64,000 nucleotides of DNA. It comes from Rheinheimera pacifica. Its GTDB lineage: Bacteria; Pseudomonadota; Gammaproteobacteria; Enterobacterales; Alteromonadaceae. A program made the position numbers and the translations under genes. Every line of letters begins with the position of its first letter. Within the stretch, counting starts at the first letter, position 1. Under the pieces are notes generated by a model, which saw only the letters and a list, made by a program, of their open reading frames with translations, did not search any database and was not told the DNA's origin. Of this stretch, positions 34,261 to 44,609 are shown in pieces. Where the stretch lies: positions 140,710 through 204,709 of the forward strand of contig NZ_JANUEM010000006.1 of assembly GCF_024809855.1 (NCBI RefSeq), written 5' to 3'.

Positions 34261-36885
34261 TTAGCTTAGTTTTGCCGCGATGTTCGCTTTTGCCTCATTC
34301 AGCACCTGTGGCAATGCGGCTACATCTGTACCACCAGCCTGTGCCATATCTGGCCTGCCGCCACCTTTGCCGCCCAACTGTTCGGCAGCCCAGCCAACCA
34401 GTTGGCCAGCATGTACTTTAGTCGTTAAATCAGCTGTAACACCAGCAATTAAGCTGATTTTGTCATCATTTACCGTGGCCAGCAAAATCACGCCTGAGCT
34501 GAGTTTATTTTTCAGCTCGTCAAGCATAGTACGCAGTGCTTTAGGTTCCGTAGCGGGAAGTTGTGCTACCAACACGGTAGCACCGGCTACCTGCTGCGCC
34601 TGATCCAGCAAAGAGGCTCCGGCATGGCTGGCCAGTTTGGCTTTTAGCTGCTCAATTTCTTTTTCCAGTCCTTTGCTGCGCTCCAGCGCTTGCTGTACCC
34701 GCTCGCTAATGCTGAACATATCGCCTTTAAGCGCGCTGGCAACACTTTGTGCCTGCTGTTCCAACTGCTGCACAAAAGCTACCGCGCCGGCACCGCTAAC
34801 GGCTTCAATCCGGCGGACACCGGAGGCAATACCGCTTTCAGACACTATCTTACACAGGCCGATATCACCGGTACGGGTAACGTGAGTACCACCACACAGC
34901 TCAATAGAAAATTCACCCATACTCAGCACGCGTACTTCATCATCATATTTTTCGCCAAACAGCGCCATAGCACCGGCAGCCTTTGCCTGCTCAATTGGCA
35001 TTAACCGGGTTTGTAACAGATGATTCTGCTGAATTTGCTCATTAACCAGCTGTTCAATGGTACGCAGCTCTTCTGCTTTTACCGCTTCAAAATGGCTAAA
35101 GTCAAACCGCAACCGATCGGGACCTACCAGTGAGCCTTTTTGCGTTACATGCTCACCCAGTACTTTACGCAGCGCCGCATGTAATAAGTGTGTAGCTGAA
35201 TGGTTTTGTTTAATAGCGCTACGACGCGCGCTGTCTATTTGCGCATCTACATTGTCACCCACGGTTAAAGCACCGCTGATATAACCTTTGTGGGCAAACG
35301 CTTTAGCCAGCTTAACGGTGTCCTGCACAGTGAATATTGCACCGCTGGCCAGCGTTAAACTACCGGTATCACCCATCTGGCCGCCGGATTCGGCATAAAA
35401 CGGCGTTTTATCCAGTATAACCAGCCCCTGCTCACCATCGCTAAGGCTGCTTACAGCCTGGCCATCACACAGTATTTCTACGACTACTGCGTTGCCAAAT
35501 TCCTGCTCATAGCCGGTAAAAGCCGTTTGCTGGCTTGAGGTTAATGTGGCGTTGTAATCGGCACCAAAGTTAGATGCCTGCTGCGCGCGTTTGCGCTGCT
35601 GCGCCATGGCAGCATCAAAACCGGCCTGATCAATTGTCAGGTTACGTTCACGGGCTACGTCGTTGGTTAAATCAACCGGGAAACCGTAAGTGTCATACAG
35701 TTTAAATACCAGTTCGCCGGGTAATTCGGTACCGGTTAAGCCAGCTAAGGCATCTTCGAGAATAACCAGGCCACGCTCCAGCGTTTTACCAAACTGCTCT
35801 TCTTCCAGTTTTAGTATTTTTTCTACTACCGCCTGCTTTTCAACCAGTTCAGGGTAAGCCTCCCCCATCTGCGCAACCAAAGCGGCCACCAGTTGATAGA
35901 AAAATGCACCTTTAGCGCCCAGCTTATTACCATGACGCACAGCCCGGCGCACGATACGACGCAACACATAACCACGCCCCTCGTTTGATGGCTGCACACC
36001 GTCAACAATTAAAAAAGCACAACTGCGGATATGGTCTGCTACCACACGTAACGATTTATCGGTTAAATCAGTGGCGCCGGTGGCGTTAGCAGCGGCTTTA
36101 ATCAGCGCAACAAAGGTGTCAATTTCATAGTTGCTGTGTACGTGCTGCAAAATAGCGGCGATACGTTCCAGTCCCATGCCGGTATCAACACTGGGCTTAG
36201 GCAGTTTTTCCATCCGGCCATCGCTGTGGCGGTTAAACTGCATAAATACGATATTCCAGATCTCGATATAGCGGTCGCCATCTTCTTCCGGCGATCCCGG
36301 TGGGCCGCCCCAAATATGTTCGCCATGATCATAAAAAATCTCGGTACAAGGGCCGCACGGGCCGGTGTCGCCCATGGCCCAGAAGTTATCCGACGCATAA
36401 GGCGCGCCTTTATTATCACCGATACGGATTATCCGCTCAGCCGGCACCCCTACTTGTTTTAACCAGATATCGTAGGCTTCGTCGTCGGTTTCATACACGG
36501 TAACCCAGAGTTTTTCTTTGGGTAGTTTCACCACCTCTGTCAAAAACTCCCAGGCATAGGCAATAGCCTCCTGTTTAAAGTAATCACCAAAACTGAAATT
36601 ACCCAGCATTTCAAAAAACGTATGGTGGCGGGCGGTGTAACCGACATTTTCCAGATCGTTATGTTTACCACCGGCACGCACGCAGCGCTGGGCAGATACG
36701 GCCCGGTTATAACTGCGCGGGTCCTGGCCGAGAAATACGTCTTTAAACTGCACCATACCGGCATTGGTAAACAGTAAGGTGGCATCGTTGCCTGGGATCA
36801 GCGAGCTGCTGGCCACTACCTGGTGCTGTTTGCTGGCAAAATAATCTAAAAAGGCGCGCCTGATACTGGCCGATGTCATAGTCAT
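34261..36885 (-). CDS. alaS: Alanyl-tRNA synthetase
   Basis: An 874-residue class II synthetase of full length. The aminoacylation core opens with [20 protein letters not shown] and [20 protein letters not shown]. The editing domain has the zinc/His motifs [16 protein letters not shown] and CGGTH. The C-terminal C-Ala domain ends [14 protein letters not shown]. Two Met (positions 1 and 3) could start it. It follows recX by 23 bases on the same strand, while recA is absent from this window. Confidence 0.97.
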   Translation of the reverse strand: MTMTSASIRRAFLDYFASKQHQVVASSSLIPGNDATLLFTNAGMVQFKDVFLGQDPRSYNRAVSAQRCVRAGGKHNDLENVGYTARHHTFFEMLGNFSFGDYFKQEAIAYAWEFLTEVVKLPKEKLWVTVYETDDEAYDIWLKQVGVPAERIIRIGDNKGAPYASDNFWAMGDTGPCGPCTEIFYDHGEHIWGGPPGSPEEDGDRYIEIWNIVFMQFNRHSDGRMEKLPKPSVDTGMGLERIAAILQHVHSNYEIDTFVALIKAAANATGATDLTDKSLRVVADHIRSCAFLIVDGVQPSNEGRGYVLRRIVRRAVRHGNKLGAKGAFFYQLVAALVAQMGEAYPELVEKQAVVEKILKLEEEQFGKTLERGLVILEDALAGLTGTELPGELVFKLYDTYGFPVDLTNDVARERNLTIDQAGFDAAMAQQRKRAQQASNFGADYNATLTSSQQTAFTGYEQEFGNAVVVEILCDGQAVSSLSDGEQGLVILDKTPFYAESGGQMGDTGSLTLASGAIFTVQDTVKLAKAFAHKGYISGALTVGDNVDAQIDSARRSAIKQNHSATHLLHAALRKVLGEHVTQKGSLVGPDRLRFDFSHFEAVKAEELRTIEQLVNEQIQQNHLLQTRLMPIEQAKAAGAMALFGEKYDDEVRVLSMGEFSIELCGGTHVTRTGDIGLCKIVSESGIASGVRRIEAVSGAGAVAFVQQLEQQAQSVASALKGDMFSISERVQQALERSKGLEKEIEQLKAKLASHAGASLLDQAQQVAGATVLVAQLPATEPKALRTMLDELKNKLSSGVILLATVNDDKISLIAGVTADLTTKVHAGQLVGWAAEQLGGKGGGRPDMAQAGGTDVAALPQVLNEAKANIAAKLS

Positions 36886-36908
36886 GGAAAATCCTGTCCG
36901 CTTGGGTT

Positions 36909-37355
36909 TTACTCTGTTTGATTAATGGCAAATTGAATTTGTTCGTTACTAAAGCCACGGCGCTGCATATACGCCATGCGTTTAAACTTGTCTTTGTATT
37001 CAGTTACTATGCTTTGGCCGTATTTCTTCCGGTACAGCTGCTGCGCCAGAGCAAACCAATCTATTTCCAGCTCTGCGGCGCACTGCAATACCTGTTCACG
37101 GCTGATGTTTTGCTGGCGGCACTCCTGCACTATATAGCCCAGGCCATAGCCTTTATTTACCCGGCTACGCACTAACATACTGATAAAACGCTGCTGATCA
37201 AGGTAGTTTTCGGCTTTACACCAGGCAATTACCTTAGCAATATCGTCAGCCTCACCACCTTGGCGGCTTAAGCGCTGGCTTAGCTGGGCTTCGCTGTAGT
37301 CACGCCGGCTCAGCCAGTTCAGCGCCATGTGTTTTAATTCAGCAAGATCTGCCAA
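36909..37355 (-). CDS. recX: Regulatory protein RecX
   Basis: A 148-residue protein that modulates RecA filaments. RecX repeats are seen in [40 protein letters not shown] and [20 protein letters not shown]. The start is a TTG (LADLAEL) 3 bases after the stop of the upstream membrane-protein gene. recA usually precedes recX. Here a membrane protein takes that place, so recX is uncoupled from recA and may be co-transcribed with its new neighbour. Confidence 0.9.
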   Translation of the reverse strand: MADLAELKHMALNWLSRRDYSEAQLSQRLSRQGGEADDIAKVIAWCKAENYLDQQRFISMLVRSRVNKGYGLGYIVQECRQQNISREQVLQCAAELEIDWFALAQQLYRKKYGQSIVTEYKDKFKRMAYMQRRGFSNEQIQFAINQTE

Positions 37356-37357
37356 GG

Positions 37358-38080
37358 CTACACTTCCAATACGGCTTCATCAGTGGGTTTAACCTGCAGC
37401 GCAAAAAACTCATTAAATGATAAAAAGAATGCGATATTCAGCAGCGGTATCACCAGCAATAAACCGATAAACAGCGTTGGCATGGTAAGCATTATCAACC
37501 CCATACTCAAGAGGCCAAATACCACCAGTGCGGTAATATTACGCCAGCAGGCAATAAAGCTGGCCTGCATAATGGCCAGCAGCCGGCGTTCCTGTAAAAA
37601 GTATGCAATAGCAACGGCATAGGCAAATACCATCCAGGTAAGTAAAAACCCCACAACAAACAGTAGTACCAAAGCCCCGCTAACGGCTTGCTGTTGATGC
37701 TGCACCAGCAACTCTGCTGCCAACACACTAAGCGGAATTGATGCCAGCATATTTAATGCTGCAATACGGATAAACACAGCCCGGCATGCAGCTTCCTGCA
37801 GTGGCTGAAACAAGTTAACAAACTGAATGCTCTGTTTTTGTTGCACCGCAACCACGCTTTTATACACACCGGCAGTTAAAAACGGGTTAAGTAAAATACC
37901 GACAATCGCGGTTAGCGGATGCAATTGGCTAACCAATGCAATAAACCCCAGTGTGATAAACATTAACACCCACACCAGCGGCGCCTGCATAAAAATAGCC
38001 CAGCTTTGTTTAAACCAGCTTAAACACGCCAATGCATTAACCCGGCGTACAATAAGTTTTACCTTAAACTGCTTATCCAC
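37358..38080 (-). CDS. BPSS1780-like integral membrane protein of unknown function
   Basis: A 240-residue inner-membrane protein with about six hydrophobic segments. The N-terminal VNALACLSWFKQSWAIFMQAP begins the pattern seen in the BPSS1780/DUF2189-like membrane family. FLLTWMVFAYAVAIAYFL and LVVIPLLNIAFFLSF are strong helices. No catalytic residue is evident. It ends 3 bases before recX, suggesting a two-gene unit. Function is unknown. Confidence 0.7.
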   Translation of the reverse strand: MDKQFKVKLIVRRVNALACLSWFKQSWAIFMQAPLVWVLMFITLGFIALVSQLHPLTAIVGILLNPFLTAGVYKSVVAVQQKQSIQFVNLFQPLQEAACRAVFIRIAALNMLASIPLSVLAAELLVQHQQQAVSGALVLLFVVGFLLTWMVFAYAVAIAYFLQERRLLAIMQASFIACWRNITALVVFGLLSMGLIMLTMPTLFIGLLLVIPLLNIAFFLSFNEFFALQVKPTDEAVLEV

Positions 38081-38206
38081 GATAACTCCACAAAACAGAT
38101 AGCAGCCCGGCTGCTATAAAACTGGCGGTTATGATACTGCAAAATGCGGCAAATTAAGAGGGGATAACGGATAACCACCCGGATGAGTGGTTATATACAG
38201 ATATAT

Positions 38207-40267
38207 TCAGAAGCTAACAGCCATTTCATCCAGTAAATGCCTGCTGACGCTGCTCTGGCGCAATTGCCATAACAAATAGCGGATATCCAGATGTACAGCC
38301 CGGCTACGTCTGGCGTCATAGTGCCAGTTTGCCAGCTGATTTTCTGCCACGCCGGAAAACATCAGGCCGACTAGCTGGCCCTGGGTATTAAAAGTAGGCG
38401 CACTGCTACCCCGCCCACAGGTATCTATGGTGCTGAGAAAATTAACCGGTAACGATGTATCCGTTGTAGCTAATGCGCTGGCTGGTGGCTGTACGGCCAT
38501 ACCCTGCACCGTACTGAACGGCTGATACCATACTGCATCAGCCGGCTGATAGCCTTTAACAGTACCCACGCTAAGCCGCAACGTACCATTGGCATCAGCA
38601 TAGGCCAACTCGCCGTTTGCTTCGGCATAGGCCAGGTGTATTTCCATAACCAAAGGCCGTATTTGTGCCAACTGGCTGGCCAGCTCAAACCGCTGCTGTT
38701 CCAGTTCTGTACCTACATTATGCATAGCAACAGCAAAACTAAGCAGGGTATCGCGGCTTTTTTCAAACTGTTTTGCACTGCGTTCCAGCCATAAGCTGCG
38801 TTGTTCAGCATCACGCAGACTGGTGCCACGGTACATAGTTTCCAGTTTGTGCCGTACAATCTCCTGGTTAAAACCATCACCCAACGCAAAATAATGATCT
38901 AAGGCGCCAATACGGGCCGCCGGAGGTAAACTGGCATACTGGCGCAAAAAATGTAACGCCAGCTCTAAATCTACACGCACATCAAACTGCTCGGGCATTT
39001 CGCTGATCAATTGCTGTAACTGTGCTACTTCGGTGGCTACCTGTTGTTGCTCAGAGCTGTCTTTTGCCTGCTGTTTTGCCAGGGCCACTTTGTATAAACG
39101 CCTGGCCAGAGTAGGTAACTGGGCCCGGCTAAGATAGGTTAGAACCAGATCACGCTGTGCCATAATTTGCTGCTGTGCGCTAAGTTGCTTCAGCCGCTCA
39201 AGCCGGGGCTGATACAGCTGCTGGCGCACCGGGCTACCGGCAATCCAGGTATTAAGCTGTTGGCTTGCGGTATCTTTTTTCTGCTGCAAACTACTTTGCT
39301 GGTAGCGTGCAATCATATTTTGCTCTTCAACCAGGCTTTGCTGCAAAGAGCGTACTAAATCCTGATACTGTCTGGCACGCTCAGAACCAGATGGCGCCAG
39401 TTGCGTGATAAGCGCTAATGTCTGCTGCCGATATTGCACTGACTGCGGGTAATATTGCTCAAATAAAAAGCGTACTTCGTCAGCACTGGCATAGCGTGAA
39501 CTTTGCTTAGGAAACGCAGCCGCCATTACCGTATCGCCTTCGGTAATACCTTTTGCCGACAAGGTTAAATGTGCTGCGGGTTTAAAAGCAGTGTTGTCTG
39601 GCGCATAAGCGCGTAAAAAAACGTAATCGGCCTGATACTTTGGCCAGCCCCAGTTTGGCGCCAGCTCAGATGATACTGCCGATAGCGGTAAATGTACCAG
39701 CCGCAGTTGCGCGATGGGCTCTAATGTAACCAGATAATATTCCAAACCATCGTGCTGGCTGGTCACTTCACACTCATAGTTGCTGCGCTGCTGGCACTCA
39801 GCGACAATTTTCTGGCTAAGTTGCTGCAGGGCTGTAGCCCGCTCGGCTGGGCTGGCATTCGTATCAAGCTGGCGGTTTAACTGTACCGTTACGTTTTGTA
39901 TCTGCCGGATCAGCAAGGCCCGGACACCCGGTAACGGTATTTCATCTGCTGCATTGGCAGCTGAAAATTCCTGCTGTGCTGTACTAAACCCAACTTGCTG
40001 CAGGCTATCGGCCACACAGGCGTAATTTGTCAGCAACAAACCCGACGCCGACACAAATGCAGCACTGCAGTTATTTAACCGTACCAGAGCATTTAACGGC
40101 AAAGCACTGAAAGCATCAGCTTGCTGCTGCGCTTTTAGCAGGCCTTGAGCGACCAGCCGCGGTTTTAACTCAGGTAGCTGCTGTGGTTGCCACAAGCCTT
40201 CATCAGCTGCAGCGGCGCTACAACACAGTGCTAGCAACACAGCGATATAGCGATAAACTTTTCTCAT
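38207..40267 (-). CDS. S46-family peptidase homologue, probably catalytically inactive
   Basis: A 686-residue secreted or periplasmic protein with a signal peptide (LLALCCSAAAADEG). It matches the dipeptidyl-peptidase 7/11 family along its length: GLWQPQQLPEL at the mature start, HDGLEYYLVTLEPIAQLRLVHLP, NWGWPKYQADYVFLRAYAPDN, and at the end CGRGSSAPTFNTQGQLVGLMFSG. The nucleophile Ser region is kept as GSSAP, against GNSGSP in active members. The N-terminal motif that should read TNHHC reads TNYACV, so both histidines are missing. Without the catalytic His, it is likely a pseudo-peptidase, perhaps a binding protein. It is not linked to a peptidase operon. Confidence 0.85.
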   Translation of the reverse strand: MRKVYRYIAVLLALCCSAAAADEGLWQPQQLPELKPRLVAQGLLKAQQQADAFSALPLNALVRLNNCSAAFVSASGLLLTNYACVADSLQQVGFSTAQQEFSAANAADEIPLPGVRALLIRQIQNVTVQLNRQLDTNASPAERATALQQLSQKIVAECQQRSNYECEVTSQHDGLEYYLVTLEPIAQLRLVHLPLSAVSSELAPNWGWPKYQADYVFLRAYAPDNTAFKPAAHLTLSAKGITEGDTVMAAAFPKQSSRYASADEVRFLFEQYYPQSVQYRQQTLALITQLAPSGSERARQYQDLVRSLQQSLVEEQNMIARYQQSSLQQKKDTASQQLNTWIAGSPVRQQLYQPRLERLKQLSAQQQIMAQRDLVLTYLSRAQLPTLARRLYKVALAKQQAKDSSEQQQVATEVAQLQQLISEMPEQFDVRVDLELALHFLRQYASLPPAARIGALDHYFALGDGFNQEIVRHKLETMYRGTSLRDAEQRSLWLERSAKQFEKSRDTLLSFAVAMHNVGTELEQQRFELASQLAQIRPLVMEIHLAYAEANGELAYADANGTLRLSVGTVKGYQPADAVWYQPFSTVQGMAVQPPASALATTDTSLPVNFLSTIDTCGRGSSAPTFNTQGQLVGLMFSGVAENQLANWHYDARRSRAVHLDIRYLLWQLRQSSVSRHLLDEMAVSF

Positions 40268-40456
40268 ATAGGAACATCTGTAAGCTTCAACGGCGCAACG
40301 CTAACATATTCTGCCTGCGACTAAGCCTGGCTTGCGGTAAAGCGCACAAATATGCGGTAACCAACAAATGATAAAGCGTTGAAATTCAGCACTGCCGCAC
40401 TTGACCTATAACCCGGCGGCCGCATAATACACGCAGCTAAACTCACCGGAAAAATT

Positions 40457-40945
40457 ATGGAAAACTTTATTGAAAGACTGATGTATGCATCGCGTTGGAT
40501 TATGGCACCTATTTACCTGGGTTTAAGCCTGGCGTTGCTGGCTCTTGGCCTTAAATTTTTTCAGGAAGTATTTCATATACTACCGGTCATTTTTAGTATG
40601 AAAGAGGTAGAGCTGATTTTGGTAGTATTGTCATTGATCGACATAGCCCTGGTTGGCGGTCTGATCGTTATGGTGATGTTTTCCGGTTATGAAAACTTTG
40701 TCTCACGGCTTGATCTGGAAGGCAATGATGACAAACTCAATTGGCTGGGTAAACTCGATTCCGGCTCACTGAAAAACAAAGTAGCTGCATCTATCGTTGC
40801 GATATCGTCTATTCATCTGTTAAAGGTATTTATGAATACCGAAACCATCGCGAACGAAAAAATTCAGTGGTACTTGCTGATACATATTACTTTTGTGTTA
40901 TCCGCCTTTGCCATGGGATATCTGGACAAAGTACTGCGCAAATAA
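40457..40945 (+). CDS. UPF0114 family inner-membrane protein (YqhA-like)
   Basis: A 162-residue membrane protein with the family opening [20 protein letters not shown], then [20 protein letters not shown] and [11 protein letters not shown]. About four hydrophobic helices. It belongs to TIGR00645/UPF0114, close to YqhA. Function is unknown, and a transporter role is sometimes suggested. It ends 85 bases before the sensor kinase gene on the same strand. Confidence 0.85.
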   Translation: MENFIERLMYASRWIMAPIYLGLSLALLALGLKFFQEVFHILPVIFSMKEVELILVVLSLIDIALVGGLIVMVMFSGYENFVSRLDLEGNDDKLNWLGKLDSGSLKNKVAASIVAISSIHLLKVFMNTETIANEKIQWYLLIHITFVLSAFAMGYLDKVLRK

Positions 40946-41030
40946 ACCAATACGCCTTCAGCCTGCCTGCTAAACAGTCTGCTGACTACTACCAAGCGTA
41001 TAGGGCTGTGCAAACAGGAGGTTGAGCATA

Positions 41031-44000
41031 GTGAAGAGCCTATTTAACTGCTGCCGGATGCTGCTGTATATAGTGTTGCTGTTATGCAGTTGCCCTATGC
41101 TGGCATTGTCATCCGGCCAGTCCGGTACCCCGCTGCTAAGCAACTTTAAGCCGAAAGATTATAACGGCGGCACGCAAAACTGGGCCTTGGTGCAGGATCA
41201 ACGAGGCCTTATTTATGTTGGTAACAACGTAGGCATACTGGAATACGACGGTGCTCACTGGCGTATGATCCCCACCCGCAATAAAGCCGTGGTGCGCTCT
41301 CTGGCACTGGCCAAAGACGGCCGTATTTATGTTGGCTCTAAGGGTGAACTTGGCTATCTTGATACCAGCCCCGCCTCTGGCAGCCGGTATGTTTCCTTGC
41401 TTGACCGCATTGCGCCAGAGCAGCGAAATTTTCAGGATGTGCGCCAAACGTTTGCCACCGACGATGGCGTATACTTTGTCAGCCGCCATTATATTTTTCT
41501 GCTTACACCGCAACATGTCAGAGTATGGAGCAGCAACAGCGCTTTTCTCAAAGCATTCTGGCTGAATAACCGCCTGATAGTACGTGAAGAAGGCACCGGC
41601 CTGCTGGAACTGAAACAAGGCGACTTTACTCTGCTACCAGGCTCTGAGCAATTTGCCAGCACCAGCGTATTTATGCTGGAGAGCTATAACGACAACACCC
41701 TGCTGGCCGGTAGCCGCGAAGATGGCCTGTTTTTGCTGGACAGCAGCGGTGTCAGGCGCTGGCAAACTGAAATAGACAATGTATTACCACAAGCCCTGCT
41801 TTATAGCGGTATTAAATTAACTAATGGCGACTTTGCGCTGGGCACCACGCAAAACGGTTTATATATTCTTAGCGCAGATGGCCGGTTAAAAAGCCACATT
41901 ACCAAACAGTTTGGTTTGGTAGATCAGAATATCAGAGCGCTATATCAGGACCACCAGCAAGGTTTATGGCTGGCACTTGACCATGGCCTGAGCAGGATTG
42001 ACTTATCATCTGCGCTGTCTTACTACAACAACGCCAGTGGCTTATACGGCAATGTGCTGTCGCTGTATCAACACAGTGGAACACTGTATGCCGGCACCAG
42101 CCTGGGTTTATACCGCCGTAACAGCCAGAATCAGTTTGAAGCCATCAGTCCGGTACAAAAGCAAACCTGGGACTTTATCAATTTTGAGCAACAGCTGCTT
42201 ATTGCCAACAGTAACGGCGTTTATGCTTTACACCAGCAGGACATTACACTGATACGCCCGTCAGAGCTGGCCAGCAAAGTACTCTATCAGTCGGTACAAA
42301 ACCCGCAGCGGGTATTTGTTGGCTTGCAAGATGGCCTGGCCAGTATGCGCTACGAACACGGCCAGTGGTATGACGAAGGCCGCGTACCCGGCGTGAGCGG
42401 CAATTTGAACAGCATCTATGAAACTGCCGGTGGCGATTTATGGCTGGGCACTCTGGCACATGGTATTTACCGTCTTAGCCTGCCACAAAACTGGCAGGGT
42501 GGCAGCTCGGTGCCGCTGGTAGTAAAACGCTTTACTAAAACGGCTGGCCTGCCCAGCGAAAACCGTAACTCAGTACATTGGTACCAGCAACAATTGCTGT
42601 TTGCCACAGTCAGTGGCTTCTACCGTTTTGATAGCACCAGCGGGCAATTTGTTGCTGACAAGGTGCTGGGTGCCGCCTTCCCTGACACCCAACCCTGGGT
42701 ACGTTATCCGCAAATAGATCAGTACAACAACCTCTGGCTGCTAACATGGGACAATATCACCGGCAGCCGCCAGGCCGGGGTATTATTTGCTGACGACAAT
42801 GGCTTGTATCGCTGGCAGGCTTCATCCTTACTACCACTGCAGGATATTCCGCTTGATACGCTACTGATCGACCAACAAAATGTGGTGTGGTTTGGTGGCG
42901 CTGAGGGTATTTTCCGTTTTGCTATCACCGAACACCGCAACCTGCCGCCACGGCTGCCGTTAATACGACAGCTCAGAGCACTGGACGGCAATATCTTCTA
43001 CAGCGGTGGTGCCCTGCCTGCGCAGCTAAAGCTGGATGCCGCCAGCACAGAGCTGCGGTTTGAATACGCCAGCCCCAACTTTAGCCACTTATTTTTGCCG
43101 CAGTTTCAGGTAAAACTGCAGGGCCATGACAAAAACTGGTCGGGCTGGAGCAACGAGTTATACCGCGATTACACCAACCTGCCCGCCGGTGATTACCAGT
43201 TTATGGTACGCAGCCTGGATTATCAGGGTAATTTACAGCTGTCGGCGCCACTAAACATTAATATTGCTCATCCGTGGTATGCCAGCCCATTAGCATGGCT
43301 GCTGTACACGTTGCTGGCAGCGGCCTTGGTGTACCTGCTGCTAAAATGGCGCACTCACCAATTAACAGCTGAAAAACAGCAACTTACCACCTTAATAGAA
43401 CAGCGCACACTGCACCTGCAACACACTATGCAGCAATTACAGCAAGCCAAACACACGGCAGAGTCTGCTACTGCAGCCAAAAGCGAATTTCTCGCCAATA
43501 TGAGCCATGAACTGCGTACACCGCTAAATGCCGTACTGGGTTTTGCCGAACTGGCGCAGCACAGCCAGGATGCTAAAACCCGGCAGAGTTATCTTGCTAA
43601 AATTCGTGCCTCGGGAAAAATTTTGCTAAGCATCATTAATGACATTCTGGACTTTTCCAAAATAGAAGCCGGTAAGCTGGAGCTGGAACAAGCGCCGTTT
43701 CATCTGTCACAAACTATTTTGCAGGTTACCGACATGTTTAGTGCTCAGCTACAGCAAAAGTGGCTGAGCTTTTCGCTGGAATTGGACAACAGCATCCCGC
43801 CGGTACTGAGCGGCGACGCACTGCGGATAAGCCAGGTGTTAATTAACTTACTCAGCAACGCCATTAAATTTACCGAACGTGGCAGTGTCAGCCTGGCAGT
43901 AAGCCCGGTTGGTAGTGCCGGTAACTGCCTGTTGCAGTTTACTGTTACCGACACCGGTATTGGCATCAGCGAAGCACAGCAGGCACGTTTGTTTACCGCA

Positions 44001-44585
44001 TTTAGCCAGGCCGATAGCTCTATCAGCCGTAAATATGGTGGCACCGGCCTGGGCCTGACAATTTGTCAGCGGCTACTGGCACTGATGGGCAGTAATCTTA
44101 ATGTTAAAAGCAGCGAAGGCCAGGGCAGCAGCTTTAGCTTTGTAGTGCAGTTTAACGCCGCCAGTGCAGACAGCCTGGAGGCTACCACCCCGCCACCGCT
44201 GCAACTGGCTGAAGACAAAACATTTCAGCACACAGTGCTGCTGGTAGAAGACAATTATTTTAATCAGGCTCTGGCGCAAATTATTTTGCAAAAACTCGGC
44301 CATAAAGTTATTAGCGCCAATAACGGCGAACAGGCATTAGAATATGCAACGCAGCACCCAATCAGCCTGGTGTTAATGGATATAGAAATGCCGGGGCTTA
44401 ACGGTTATGACACGGCACAGCGACTACGCCAGTACAACAGCTTTGCAAGCACCCCGATTATTGCTATGACAGCACACCACTCAGAGCATGTGCGCCAACA
44501 ATGCCTGCAAGCCGGTATGAACGACATGCTAACCAAACCGATCGACGCTACTACACTGGCAACACTGCTGGAACAATGGCGCTAG
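41031..44585 (+). CDS. Hybrid sensor histidine kinase with beta-propeller and Y_Y_Y domain
   Basis: A GTG start at 41031 fits the GGAGG 9 bases upstream; a TTG at 41022 is too close to it. A signal peptide leads to a periplasmic propeller of two-component-regulator repeats (about 40-600, e.g. [23 protein letters not shown]). A Y_Y_Y domain follows (about 680-740, [19 protein letters not shown]), then one membrane helix. The cytoplasmic part has HisKA ([15 protein letters not shown], His intact), HATPase ([28 protein letters not shown]) and a C-terminal receiver (LVMDIEMPG, phospho-Asp in LVLMDIEM). The layout recalls hybrid two-component systems that sense polysaccharides, but no sugar-use genes are near. 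No output DNA-binding domain is present. Confidence 0.9.
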   Translation: MKSLFNCCRMLLYIVLLLCSCPMLALSSGQSGTPLLSNFKPKDYNGGTQNWALVQDQRGLIYVGNNVGILEYDGAHWRMIPTRNKAVVRSLALAKDGRIYVGSKGELGYLDTSPASGSRYVSLLDRIAPEQRNFQDVRQTFATDDGVYFVSRHYIFLLTPQHVRVWSSNSAFLKAFWLNNRLIVREEGTGLLELKQGDFTLLPGSEQFASTSVFMLESYNDNTLLAGSREDGLFLLDSSGVRRWQTEIDNVLPQALLYSGIKLTNGDFALGTTQNGLYILSADGRLKSHITKQFGLVDQNIRALYQDHQQGLWLALDHGLSRIDLSSALSYYNNASGLYGNVLSLYQHSGTLYAGTSLGLYRRNSQNQFEAISPVQKQTWDFINFEQQLLIANSNGVYALHQQDITLIRPSELASKVLYQSVQNPQRVFVGLQDGLASMRYEHGQWYDEGRVPGVSGNLNSIYETAGGDLWLGTLAHGIYRLSLPQNWQGGSSVPLVVKRFTKTAGLPSENRNSVHWYQQQLLFATVSGFYRFDSTSGQFVADKVLGAAFPDTQPWVRYPQIDQYNNLWLLTWDNITGSRQAGVLFADDNGLYRWQASSLLPLQDIPLDTLLIDQQNVVWFGGAEGIFRFAITEHRNLPPRLPLIRQLRALDGNIFYSGGALPAQLKLDAASTELRFEYASPNFSHLFLPQFQVKLQGHDKNWSGWSNELYRDYTNLPAGDYQFMVRSLDYQGNLQLSAPLNINIAHPWYASPLAWLLYTLLAAALVYLLLKWRTHQLTAEKQQLTTLIEQRTLHLQHTMQQLQQAKHTAESATAAKSEFLANMSHELRTPLNAVLGFAELAQHSQDAKTRQSYLAKIRASGKILLSIINDILDFSKIEAGKLELEQAPFHLSQTILQVTDMFSAQLQQKWLSFSLELDNSIPPVLSGDALRISQVLINLLSNAIKFTERGSVSLAVSPVGSAGNCLLQFTVTDTGIGISEAQQARLFTAFSQADSSISRKYGGTGLGLTICQRLLALMGSNLNVKSSEGQGSSFSFVVQFNAASADSLEATTPPPLQLAEDKTFQHTVLLVEDNYFNQALAQIILQKLGHKVISANNGEQALEYATQHPISLVLMDIEMPGLNGYDTAQRLRQYNSFASTPIIAMTAHHSEHVRQQCLQAGMNDMLTKPIDATTLATLLEQWR

Positions 44586-44609
44586 CACAACTGTGCAGCG
44601 CTTTGCCTT

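Noticed and set aside
36102..36503. Opposite-strand and out-of-frame ORFs across alaS
   Set aside because: They are shadows of alaS, with no family match, Shine-Dalgarno or independent composition.
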